Below are positions 1 through 5,901 of a stretch of DNA of 6,356 bases, piece after piece; the stretch's first letter is position 1; each line of letters starts with the position of its first letter. Both the position numbers and the translations under genes were made by a program. The notes under the pieces are model-generated. The model had not been told where the DNA came from. It saw only the letters and a list, made by a program, of their open reading frames with translations, and made no database searches. This DNA comes from Betaproteobacteria bacterium (GTDB lineage: Bacteria > Pseudomonadota > Gammaproteobacteria > Burkholderiales > UBA9220). The stretch lies in assembly GCA_003519965.1 (NCBI GenBank), contig DOVS01000202.1, positions 1-6,356 of the forward strand, given 5' to 3'.

Positions 1-802
1 GCTTGAGCTTTTGCCGCTCCAGTTCGAGCTGGTTCTGCCGCAGCCGGTACTCTTGCAGGATTTGTCCGTCGGGGTTGACGATCACGACCCCTTGACCACC
101 GTCGATAATTAACTGGTCGTGTTCGCGGATTAACTGGCGCGCCTGGTGCAGCGCGACGATCGAGGGAATGTTCAGGCTGCGGGCGAGGATCGCGGTGTGG
201 GACGTCGCTCCGCCGACATCGGTGATGAAGGCGGCGAACCGGTTTTGCTTGAACAAAATCATATCGGCCGGGCTCAAATCGTGCGCCACCAGAATACTGT
301 GTTCCCGCGGGGTTTCTCCCAACTGGCCGGGGCGGCCGAGCAGCGCCTTGAGCACCCGTTCGACCACCTGGGTGATATCGAACTTGCGTTCCCGCAAATA
401 GTCGTCCTCGATTTCATCGAATTGGGCGAGCAGGCTGTCCATTTGCTGCTTGAGCGCCCACTCCGCGTTGCAGTGCTGGGATTGGATCAGTTCCTTCGGC
501 GCTTCGGCCAGCATGGCGTCGTTCAGGATCATATGATGCACGCCGAGAAAGGCGCCGACTTCCGCCGGCGCACTGGCCGGAATCGAGGCGCGCAATTGCG
601 CCAGCTCGTCGCGGACGACCTGCACCGCCTGCTCGAACCGGTCGATTTCCTGGAGAATGGCGGTGGCGGGCAGAGTAATATGCACCACGTCGGTCATTTC
701 GTGGGAAATCAGATGGGCGTATCCAATGGCGATGCCGCTGGATACGCCGACGCCATGCATGGTAAAGCTCATCGCTTTTTCCGCTCCACGGGAATTATTC
801 AT
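1..802 (-). CDS. ptsI: Phosphoenolpyruvate-protein phosphotransferase (PTS Enzyme I), C-terminal part outside window
   Basis: Enzyme I autophosphorylates on a histidine using phosphoenolpyruvate and passes the phosphate to HPr in the cytoplasm. I translated the minus strand by hand and got about 267 residues, from MNNSRGAEKAMSFTMHGVGV onward. They cover the N-terminal HPr-binding helical region and the phosphohistidine domain. The active-site motif GGATSHTAILARSLNIPSIV is intact, with the phosphorylated His at residue 202 (codon 197-199). The C-terminal PEP-binding barrel lies beyond base 1; the family is usually about 570-590 aa. The start is uncertain. The ATG at 802 overlaps ptsH and has GGAG only 3 nt upstream. 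The ATG at 772 (MSFTMHGVGV) fits the usual family N-terminus better and has GGAG 11 nt upstream. The gene is the last visible one of the EIIA-ptsH-ptsI run and is probably translationally coupled to ptsH. Confidence 0.95.
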   Translation of the reverse strand, partial: MNNSRGAEKAMSFTMHGVGVSSGIAIGYAHLISHEMTDVVHITLPATAILQEIDRFEQAVQVVRDELAQLRASIPASAPAEVGAFLGVHHMILNDAMLAEAPKELIQSQHCNAEWALKQQMDSLLAQFDEIEDDYLRERKFDITQVVERVLKALLGRPGQLGETPREHSILVAHDLSPADMILFKQNRFAAFITDVGGATSHTAILARSLNIPSIVALHQARQLIREHDQLIIDGGQGVVIVNPDGQILQEYRLRQNQLELERQKLK

Positions 803-1064
803 CTTCTCCAAAGCGGCTGCCGATCAGGGCTTCAATCGCGCACAGCGCTTCCGTCTCGTCCGGCCCGTCGATTTCGACACTCAGGCGGGTTCCTTGGTTC
901 GCTGCTAACATCATGACGCCCATGATGCTTTTGGCATTGACCCGCTTGCCATGATGGGAGAGCCAAATTTCGCTCTGAAAACCGCCGGCGGTCTGGGTTA
1001 GCTTGGCGGACGCCCGGGCGTGCAGGCCGAGTTTATTGATGACTTCCATTTGTTGTTGCAACAC
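795..1064 (-). CDS. ptsH: Phosphocarrier protein HPr
   Basis: HPr is the small cytoplasmic carrier that takes phosphate from Enzyme I and hands it to EIIA proteins. The 89-aa product has the normal family length. The phosphorylation site lies in NKLGLHARASAKL with His15; the residue two after the His-Ala pair is Ala where enteric HPr has Pro. A second conserved segment, VNAKSIMGVMML, carries Ser46, the residue modified by HPr kinase/phosphorylase in organisms that have it. The start is a GTG at 1062-1064. It is supported by an AGAGG ribosome binding site 6 nt upstream and by placing the active His at the standard position 15. The in-frame ATG at 1047-1049 has no such site. The gene overlaps the end of the EIIA gene by 32 bp and the start of ptsI by up to 8 bp, which indicates one transcript with coupled translation. 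Confidence 0.96.
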   Translation of the reverse strand: MLQQQMEVINKLGLHARASAKLTQTAGGFQSEIWLSHHGKRVNAKSIMGVMMLAANQGTRLSVEIDGPDETEALCAIEALIGSRFGEDE

Positions 1065-1458
1065 TGCAAACCTCTCGCGTGATATGCACTAATCCGTTAC
1101 TGCCGCCGGCCAAGGCTTTATCCACCATGGCGGGCAGTGGCTCGCAGCGGTAACTCAACGCCCGGATCAGCATGGGCAGGTTGACGCCGGCGACCGCTTC
1201 CACCTTTCCCGGCTCCACTAGGCGGCAGGCGATATTGCTGGGTGTCGCGCCATACATATCGGTCAGCACCAATACGCCGTCGCCTTGGTTTAGCCGCTGC
1301 ACTGCTTGCTGCAATTGGGGCAGCATCACGGCGGGATCGTCCTCCGCGGTAACCCGTGCGTGGGCGACGAGCGGCAAATCGTCGCCTAGTACGTGTTTGG
1401 CGCATTGAATAAAGCTTTCGCCCAAGGCGCCGTGGGCGATAATGAATATCCCGATCAT
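1033..1458 (-). CDS. PTS EIIA component, mannose/fructose (EIIA-Man) type
   Basis: The 141-aa cytoplasmic protein matches the single-domain EIIA of the mannose family, which accepts phosphate from HPr on a histidine. The N-terminal MIGIFIIAHGALGESF carries the active His9 after a hydrophobic strand. VLVLTDMYGATPSNIA (residues 63-76) is the family's TD-x-x-G-x-TPSN signature, with Asp67 in the expected active-site position. A later GVNLPML (91-97) is also typical. No EIIB, EIIC or EIID gene is visible in the window, so the protein probably acts in an incomplete, regulatory phosphorelay; that is inference from context. The ATG at 1458 has AAGGA 8 nt upstream. It heads the EIIA-ptsH-ptsI group, separated from apbE by 81 bp that contain a possible promoter. 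Confidence 0.92.
   Translation of the reverse strand: MIGIFIIAHGALGESFIQCAKHVLGDDLPLVAHARVTAEDDPAVMLPQLQQAVQRLNQGDGVLVLTDMYGATPSNIACRLVEPGKVEAVAGVNLPMLIRALSYRCEPLPAMVDKALAGGSNGLVHITREVCSVATTNGSHQ
1071..1075 (-). promoter_or_regulatory. Ribosome binding site fixing the GTG start of ptsH
   Basis: On the minus strand this reads AGAGG, 6 nt before the GTG at 1064. It lies inside the EIIA coding region and favours the GTG start over the ATG five codons later, which is preceded by an A-rich codon run with no Shine-Dalgarno match. Confidence 0.6.
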
Positions 1459-1498
1459 GTAAATGATCCTTCGATTCGATTCCAGGGCGGCGGCATTA

Positions 1499-1529
1499 AT
1501 TATACCGGCCGCCGGCGGCGGAAAGCCAA
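1499..1529 (-). promoter_or_regulatory. Candidate sigma70-type promoter for EIIA-ptsH-ptsI
   Basis: The minus strand has a perfect TATAAT at 1499-1504 in the short gap between apbE and the EIIA gene. A possible -35 element TTGGCT lies at 1524-1529, but the 19-bp spacer is longer than ideal. The predicted start would leave an untranslated leader of about 35 nt. A perfect 12-bp palindrome (GCCGCCGGCGGC, 1508-1519) lies within the spacer. The -10 box is clear; the -35 and any function are inferred. Confidence 0.4.
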
Positions 1530-1539
1530 TGCGCGGCGA

Positions 1540-2610
1540 TTAGGGGACGACATGGATCGCACGCCCCTTCTCTAAGAAATGCAATCGTTTTTTCATGGCG
1601 GCGGTCAGATAAATTTGGCCGTGATCGTCGATGAGCATGACCTGATCGACGCCCATTTTCCGGGCCGCTGCGCGCCATCCCTGGACGCCCGCGATAAAAG
1701 GCGGCTTGGAGGCGACGTCGGACAGGACGCCGGCTCGTGGGCCAGGCGGCGTTAGCACCGTGACCGACTGGACGCCTTGGGCGGGATAACCGGTGCGTGG
1801 GTCGATAATATGACAATAACGCACGCCGTCGATAATGAAATAATGCTGATAATCGCCGGAGGTGCCGATAGCCTCGCCATCGTGCAGCGCCAGGGTGGCG
1901 ATTGGCCCCGGCTTACGCGGATCTTGGATGCCGACTTCCCACGGACGGTCGCCGTGGCGGCCGAGGGCGATGATATTGCCGCCGATATTAATCAGCGCGT
2001 TTTTCACGCCCTGGGCGCGTAAATAGGCGGCGGCGATGTCGAGAGCGTACCCTTTGGCGTAGCCGCCCAAGTCGACCCGGACGGCGGGGTTCTTACTGTA
2101 AAATTGAATGCCGTCGATGACGATGTCCGTCATTTGCGGGTTGGCTTTGACCAGGGCGGCGATTTGCGCCGGGTCGGGGCGGCGGGGCGTGATCGTGTCG
2201 CTTTCAAATCCCCAGAGCTGGATCAACTTGCCGATGGAGGGGTTGAATAATCCCCCCGATTGCGTGGAATAGCGGGTGGCGTCCCGAAGAATGGGAATCA
2301 TGCCGGGGGCAATGGCCGCCTTGGAGGGACTGAGCGCGAATATTGCGTTCATGCGCGACAAGGTGCCCGGTTTCCAGGCGTTGAGTGTGTGGGTCATGAT
2401 ATCGAAGTCGGAGAGGACATGCCCCGCCAGCTTCTGCGCCCGCGCTTTGGGCACGCCGGCGATGGTCACTTCCACCATGGTGCCGAACACGAACCCCTGC
2501 TGATGGTAAATCGGCGTTTCCCGGCTACAGCCGGAGAACCCCAGCGCCAACACGAACAGGATCGGCAGTCCTTTGCCGCCTGCCGCCATGAAAGGTTTTC
2601 TCTTCAACAT
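1540..2610 (-). CDS. apbE: ApbE-family FAD:protein FMN transferase, predicted lipoprotein
   Basis: ApbE proteins bind FAD in the periplasm and attach FMN to a threonine of redox proteins such as NqrC, RnfG or NosR. This 356-aa protein, near the family's usual length, starts with MLKRKPF, a hydrophobic stretch (residues 15-26) and Cys28 in FSGC, a plausible lipobox with an unusual Phe at -3. Family motifs follow in order: GTMVEVTI (43-50), FNPSIGKLIQLWGF (122-135), VRVDLGGYAKGYALD (177-191), INIGGNIIALG (208-218), AIGTSGDYQHYF (247-258) and HIIDPRTGYP (267-276). Near the C-terminus the usual D-x-x-x-T metal site reads D298-V-A-S-K302, so the Thr position is Lys. The ATG at 2610 overlaps the gshB stop by 7 bp, with GGAG 5 nt upstream, indicating translational coupling. 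No flavinylated target is encoded in the window. Confidence 0.93.
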   Translation of the reverse strand: MLKRKPFMAAGGKGLPILFVLALGFSGCSRETPIYHQQGFVFGTMVEVTIAGVPKARAQKLAGHVLSDFDIMTHTLNAWKPGTLSRMNAIFALSPSKAAIAPGMIPILRDATRYSTQSGGLFNPSIGKLIQLWGFESDTITPRRPDPAQIAALVKANPQMTDIVIDGIQFYSKNPAVRVDLGGYAKGYALDIAAAYLRAQGVKNALINIGGNIIALGRHGDRPWEVGIQDPRKPGPIATLALHDGEAIGTSGDYQHYFIIDGVRYCHIIDPRTGYPAQGVQSVTVLTPPGPRAGVLSDVASKPPFIAGVQGWRAAARKMGVDQVMLIDDHGQIYLTAAMKKRLHFLEKGRAIHVVP

Positions 2611-3542
2611 AGCCGCTCCAGTGCATCGATCATCATTTCCGCCGCGTCGCAGGGCGTTTGCGCGGCGATTTCCACTATCCCGGTGGGGCTAGTGACATTA
2701 ATCTCGGTCAAATAGTCGCCGATGACATCCAATCCCGTTAGCAGTAAGCCATGGGCGCGCGCCCATGGCCCCACCGCTGCGGCGATTTCCCGGTCTCGCG
2801 CCGACAGAGGCTGCGCGACCCCCTTGCCGCCGGCGGCAAGGTTGCCGCGAGTTTCTCCCGCCTTGGGAATGCGCGCTAGCGCATAAGGCGCCGGCTCGCC
2901 GTCGATGAGCAAAATACGTTTGTCGCCCTGGGCGATTTCGGGAATATAGCGCTGCGCCATGATGGTGCTGCGCCCCAGTTGCGTGAGGGTTTCGATAATC
3001 ACGTTGGTGTTGGGATCGCCTTGCCGCACCCGGAAAACGCCGCTACCGCCCATGGCGTCGAGCGGCTTGAGAATCATATCGTTCTCGGCGGCGAGAAACT
3101 CGCCGATTAACGCCGCTTGCCGCGTTACCAGCGTGGGGACGGCAAAGGCGGGAAAATTGGAGACCGCCAGCTTCTCATTGTAATCCCGGATCGCGCGCGG
3201 CCGGTTAAATACTCGCGCACCCTCTTTTTCCGCCTGTTCCAGCAAATAGGTGCTGTAAAGATATTCCTGATCGAAGGGCGGATCCTTGCGCATCAGCACC
3301 GCGTCGAACCGGGCCAGGGATGTTTCGGTCTTGTCTTCCAAGCGATACCAGCGCGGCTCTCCGGCGGCGAGCGTCAGTTCGGCGGCGAGGGCGGCCGCGC
3401 GGCCGTCGCGCAGCACGACATCCTCTTGCTGTATCGCAAACAAGCGGTGGCCGCGCGCCGCCGCCGCGCGCATTATGGCGTAGCTGGAATCCTTGTAAAT
3501 TTTCAGGCTGTCCAGCGGGTCGAGAAGGAAGGCGAAATTCAT
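2604..3542 (-). CDS. gshB: Glutathione synthetase
   Basis: Glutathione synthetase joins gamma-glutamylcysteine and glycine using ATP, the second step of glutathione synthesis in the cytoplasm. The 312-aa product is colinear with E. coli GshB (about 315 aa). It shows DSLKIYKDSSYA (11-22), VLMRKDPPFDQEY (82-94), the ATP-grasp segment MILKPLDAMGGSGVFRV (156-172), GDKRILLIDGEP (206-217), ARIPKAGETRGNLAAGG (223-239) and LTEINVTSPTGI (278-289). I chose the ATG at 3542 because MNFAFLLDPLDSLKI aligns with the family start and GAGGAA lies 9 nt upstream. An extension to a TTG at 3572 is possible but has no ribosome site. It lies 66 bp after gshA, probably in the same transcript, and overlaps apbE by 7 bp. 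Two perfect palindromes (2748-2769 and 2822-2841) lie in its coding sequence. Confidence 0.96.
   Translation of the reverse strand: MNFAFLLDPLDSLKIYKDSSYAIMRAAAARGHRLFAIQQEDVVLRDGRAAALAAELTLAAGEPRWYRLEDKTETSLARFDAVLMRKDPPFDQEYLYSTYLLEQAEKEGARVFNRPRAIRDYNEKLAVSNFPAFAVPTLVTRQAALIGEFLAAENDMILKPLDAMGGSGVFRVRQGDPNTNVIIETLTQLGRSTIMAQRYIPEIAQGDKRILLIDGEPAPYALARIPKAGETRGNLAAGGKGVAQPLSARDREIAAAVGPWARAHGLLLTGLDVIGDYLTEINVTSPTGIVEIAAQTPCDAAEMMIDALERLC
2748..2769. repeat. Perfect 22-bp palindrome inside gshB
   Basis: The two 11-base halves (GCCATGGGCGC and GCGCCCATGGC) are exact reverse complements with no spacer. The stretch codes for P-W-A-R-A-H-G, residues 259-265 of GshB. As RNA it could fold into a GC-rich hairpin. 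No T-run follows on either strand, so it is not a standard terminator. Confidence 0.85.
2822..2841. repeat. Perfect 20-bp palindrome inside gshB
   Basis: The halves CCTTGCCGCC and GGCGGCAAGG are exact reverse complements. It encodes the conserved NLAAGGKG segment of GshB, so part of the symmetry follows from the protein motif. Its centre, GCCGCCGGCGGC, is identical to the 12-bp palindrome at 1508-1519. Confidence 0.85.
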
Positions 3543-3608
3543 TTTGTCTTGTTCCTCGCGCGTTGCGGGCAATGCGCGGCGCTCATCCGCGGGACGCCCC
3601 GGCCACGG

Positions 3609-4886
3609 TCACGCGCCCCCCGGCATGGATTCCAACTCCAACGCCGCCGCCAGCAACGCCAAGCGCGCCACGACCCCATAGGCGTAAAAACGGTTGGGCA
3701 CCGCTTCCGGCGCAGCGGCGGTATCCGGCATGGTGCACGCAGTTTCGAACGCCAGCGGCATGAAATGCATGCCGGGAGAATTAAGGTTCTCGTCCTTGCC
3801 GCGGCCAGTGTGCACCCGGTAGAAGCCGCCCACCACGAAGTGGTCGATCAGATACACGACCGGCTCGGCTACCGCACCGTTGATATTCTCGAAGGTATGC
3901 ACCCCTTCCTGCAGGATAACGTCCGTTACGGCCTGTCCTTCCTTGATGACCGCCATCTTGTTGCGTTGTTTGCGGTTAAGGCCATGCACTTCCGCCGCGT
4001 CCTTGACACTCATGATGCCCATGCCGTAAGTGCCGGCGTCCGCCTTGATAATCACGTAGGGTTTCTGGCGAATGCCGTATTCCGCGTATTTCTTGCGGAT
4101 ATCTTGCAGCATGCGGTCTACGTTGGTGGCTAGGCATTCTTCTCCGTGCCGTTCGCGGAAATCGATTTCACCGCAGCGGGTGAAATAAGGGTTGATTAGC
4201 CACGGGTCGAAATCGAGCAGCGCACCGAATTCCTTCGCTACTTGTTCGTAAGCGGCGAAGTGCCGGGATTTCCGTCGGGTCGCCCATCCTGCCTTTAGCG
4301 GTGGAATCACGTACTGGCTCAATCCCTGCAATAGACCGGGCGCGCCGCCGGACAGGTCGTTGTTCAGGAGAATGGCGCAGGGATCGTAATCCGCCAGCCG
4401 GAGCCGGGAGCCGTGGCGCTTAACCGGTTCCAGTAGCAGCGTATCGCCGGTGGGTAGGGCGATCGGCGTCGGTTCGGTAATTTCCGGCAACAAACTGCCG
4501 ATGCGGATTTCCATCCCGGATTGGCGCAAAATATAGGCGAGGGTGGCGATATTTTGCAGGTAAAATAGATTGCGGGTGTGGTTTTCCGGGATCAGCAGGA
4601 AGCGTTGCGCGTCCGGGCAAATTTTTTCCACCGCCGTCATGACCGCTTGGACGCACAGCGGCATGAACTCCGGGGTCAGGTTGTTAAACCCGCCCGGGAA
4701 CAAATTCGTATCGACCGGCGCCAGCTTAAAGCCGCTGTTGCGTAAGTCCACCGATGCGTAAAACGGCGTAGTGTGGTCATACCAGCGAGTGCGCAGCCAA
4801 TGCTCGGCATCCGACATGCCGTCTAGAATCCGCTGCTCCAGTTCGAGGAGAGGGCCGGAAAGCGCGGTCGTTAAATGAGGAACCAT
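3609..4886 (-). CDS. gshA: Glutamate-cysteine ligase, proteobacterial (ferrooxidans) type
   Basis: This enzyme joins glutamate and cysteine through the gamma-carboxyl using ATP, the first and committed step of glutathione synthesis. The 425-aa product matches the less common GshA family first recognised in Acidithiobacillus (Thiobacillus) ferrooxidans and seen in betaproteobacteria, not the E. coli or plant type. Recognisable blocks are MVPHLTTALSGPLLELEQRI at the start, SVDLRNSGFKLAPVDTNLFP (45-64) with GGFNNL, an ATP-grasp-like segment YVIIKADAGTYGMGIMSV (277-294), ILQEGV (324-329), EPVVYLIDHFVVGGFYRVH (341-359) and LNSPGMHFMPLA (368-379). The open frame runs upstream to 5555, but homology starts at the ATG at 4886. 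No clear Shine-Dalgarno precedes this ATG. A good promoter lies about 35-60 bp upstream. gshB follows after 66 bp. Confidence 0.94.
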   Translation of the reverse strand: MVPHLTTALSGPLLELEQRILDGMSDAEHWLRTRWYDHTTPFYASVDLRNSGFKLAPVDTNLFPGGFNNLTPEFMPLCVQAVMTAVEKICPDAQRFLLIPENHTRNLFYLQNIATLAYILRQSGMEIRIGSLLPEITEPTPIALPTGDTLLLEPVKRHGSRLRLADYDPCAILLNNDLSGGAPGLLQGLSQYVIPPLKAGWATRRKSRHFAAYEQVAKEFGALLDFDPWLINPYFTRCGEIDFRERHGEECLATNVDRMLQDIRKKYAEYGIRQKPYVIIKADAGTYGMGIMSVKDAAEVHGLNRKQRNKMAVIKEGQAVTDVILQEGVHTFENINGAVAEPVVYLIDHFVVGGFYRVHTGRGKDENLNSPGMHFMPLAFETACTMPDTAAAPEAVPNRFYAYGVVARLALLAAALELESMPGGA

Positions 4887-4920
4887 GAATGGAGTGTATC
4901 CGGGAGAAATAATGACACCG

Positions 4921-4949
4921 ATTGTAGCGGAAGACGGCGGCTGCGTCAG
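4921..4949 (-). promoter_or_regulatory. Probable sigma70-type promoter of gshA
   Basis: On the minus strand, CTGACG (4944-4949; four of six bases match TTGACA) and TACAAT (4921-4926; five of six match TATAAT) are separated by exactly 17 bp. Transcription would start near 4914, giving a leader of about 28 nt before the gshA ATG. It would drive gshA-gshB-apbE and possibly the PTS genes. Function is inferred from sequence only. Confidence 0.6.
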
Positions 4950-4973
4950 GCCGCGCGATGGGGTGCGATCCGG

Positions 4974-4981
4974 TATAAAAT
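4974..4981 (+). promoter_or_regulatory. Possible -10 element for the divergent reductase-like gene
   Basis: TATAAAAT lies 40 bp before the ATG at 5022 on the plus strand. No convincing -35 hexamer is found 16-18 bp upstream, so this is only a weak candidate in the shared 135-bp intergenic region. Confidence 0.25.
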
Positions 4982-5021
4982 GCGTTCCTGAATTAAGATC
5001 GCCAAGGAAGGGATCGGCTGC

Positions 5022-5798
5022 ATGCAGCGAAAAACAGCGGTAGTCGTCGGTTTGGGTCAATTGGGACGAATTTTCGCCGGCGGTTTGCTGCGGACCGGAT
5101 TCACCGTGGTCCCCGTCAATCGCGGTGACGCTCTCTCGCCCATCGCGGCGCGCGTTCCTACCCCGGCGTTGGTGCTGGTGGCGGTGGCGGAGCCCGATCT
5201 GCCGGCAGTGCTGGCCGCTTTGCCCGTCTCGTGGCGGACATGCTGCGCATTGCTCCAAAATGAGTTGTTGCCGCGGGACTGGCGCACGCACGGCGTCGAA
5301 CGCCCGACCGTCGCCGTGGTTTGGTTTGAAAAGAAAAAGGGCGCCGACGCCAAACCGATTTTGCCGTCGCCGGTTTTTGGCCCCGCCGCCGAAATACTGT
5401 GCGGCGCCTTGACGGCGATCGGCCTGCCCGCGCGCGGTATTGCCGACGAGGAAACGCTGATCTACGAGCTGGCGCGCAAAAATCTTTACATCCTCGCCAC
5501 GAATATCGGCGGCTTGAAAACCGGCGGCAACGTGGGTCAATTGTGGCGCGGCCACTCCGCCTTAGCGCGCGCCGTCGCCAGCGAAGTGCTGGACATACAA
5601 GACTGGCTGACCGGGCGAAAAAACGACCGCGAACACCTGTTGCATGGTCTGGCCGAAGCGATCGACGCCGACCCCGATCACTTATGCACCGGACGCAGCG
5701 CGGCGCAGCGCTTAGCGCGTAACCTCCACTTTGCCGACGAAGCCGGCATTAAAGCCCCGACCTTGCGGGCGATCCAGCAGGCCGCCGCGGCGCATTAA
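5022..5798 (+). CDS. Ketopantoate reductase-like NAD(P)-binding protein of unknown substrate
   Basis: The 258-aa protein begins with a Rossmann dinucleotide-binding fold: VVVGLGQLGRIF with Gly10, Gly12 and Gly15, then VVPVNRG with Arg34, which suggests NADP preference. Asn80 in LLQN resembles the conserved Asn of ketopantoate reductase (PanE). ELARKNLYILATN (149-161) resembles the PanE ELWRKLAVNCVIN segment, keeping Lys153 and Asn161 but with Ile at the intermediate Asn. The C-terminal third is helical, and the substrate-binding TEIDYING-like motif of PanE is absent. The protein is also shorter than PanE (about 300 aa). A PanE-fold oxidoreductase, or a non-catalytic relative, is the best reading; the substrate is unknown. 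The ATG is preceded by AAGGAAGGG. It is the only plus-strand gene, divergent from gshA and convergent with the ammonium transporter gene. Confidence 0.85.
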   Translation: MQRKTAVVVGLGQLGRIFAGGLLRTGFTVVPVNRGDALSPIAARVPTPALVLVAVAEPDLPAVLAALPVSWRTCCALLQNELLPRDWRTHGVERPTVAVVWFEKKKGADAKPILPSPVFGPAAEILCGALTAIGLPARGIADEETLIYELARKNLYILATNIGGLKTGGNVGQLWRGHSALARAVASEVLDIQDWLTGRKNDREHLLHGLAEAIDADPDHLCTGRSAAQRLARNLHFADEAGIKAPTLRAIQQAAAAH

Positions 5799-5848
5799 CC
5801 GGGCAGCGATCCCGGTGTGCGGCGCGGATTGGCCGGACGCGCGCCCAT

Positions 5849-5874
5849 AAAAAAGGGCGGCCCATGGGCCGCCC
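5849..5874 (-). terminator. Intrinsic terminator downstream of the ammonium transporter gene
   Basis: A perfect 20-bp palindrome at 5855-5874 (half GGGCGGCCCA) can form a GC-only stem around a small CATG loop. On the minus strand it is followed directly by six T residues (5849-5854). It lies 28 bp after the transporter stop codon. On the plus strand no T-run follows, so it would serve the convergent gene poorly. Confidence 0.88.
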
Positions 5875-5901
5875 AAATCCTCTTAACGGAGGAGAGAGAG
5901 A

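Noticed and set aside
146..916. Plus-strand 256-codon open frame
   Set aside because: It is antisense to ptsI and ptsH, whose motifs are unambiguous, and has no recognisable domain. It is a GC-rich shadow frame.
2260..2715. Plus-strand 151-codon open frame
   Set aside because: It is antisense to apbE and gshB, with composition typical of a shadow frame and no motif.
3543..3572. TTG start at 3572 for gshB adding 10 residues
   Set aside because: No ribosome site precedes it. The ATG at 3542 matches the family N-terminus and has GAGGAA upstream.
3558..3577. Imperfect inverted repeat between gshA and gshB
   Set aside because: Nine-base arms with one mismatch and only a 2-nt loop, with no T-run. 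It is too weak to call as a terminator or regulator.
3117..4133. Plus-strand 338-codon open frame
   Set aside because: It lies antisense across gshB and gshA, is Arg/His-rich with no domain, and spans the gshA-gshB gap.
4887..5555. N-terminal extension of the gshA open frame up to 5555
   Set aside because: The upstream residues are low-complexity, R/Q/G-rich, lie antisense to the reductase-like gene, and cross a good gshA promoter. Family homology begins at MVPHL at 4886.
5886..5901. Purine-rich GGAGGAGAGAGAGA on the plus strand, like a ribosome binding site
   Set aside because: No credible plus-strand gene follows. The frame starting near 5920 is antisense to the ammonium transporter.
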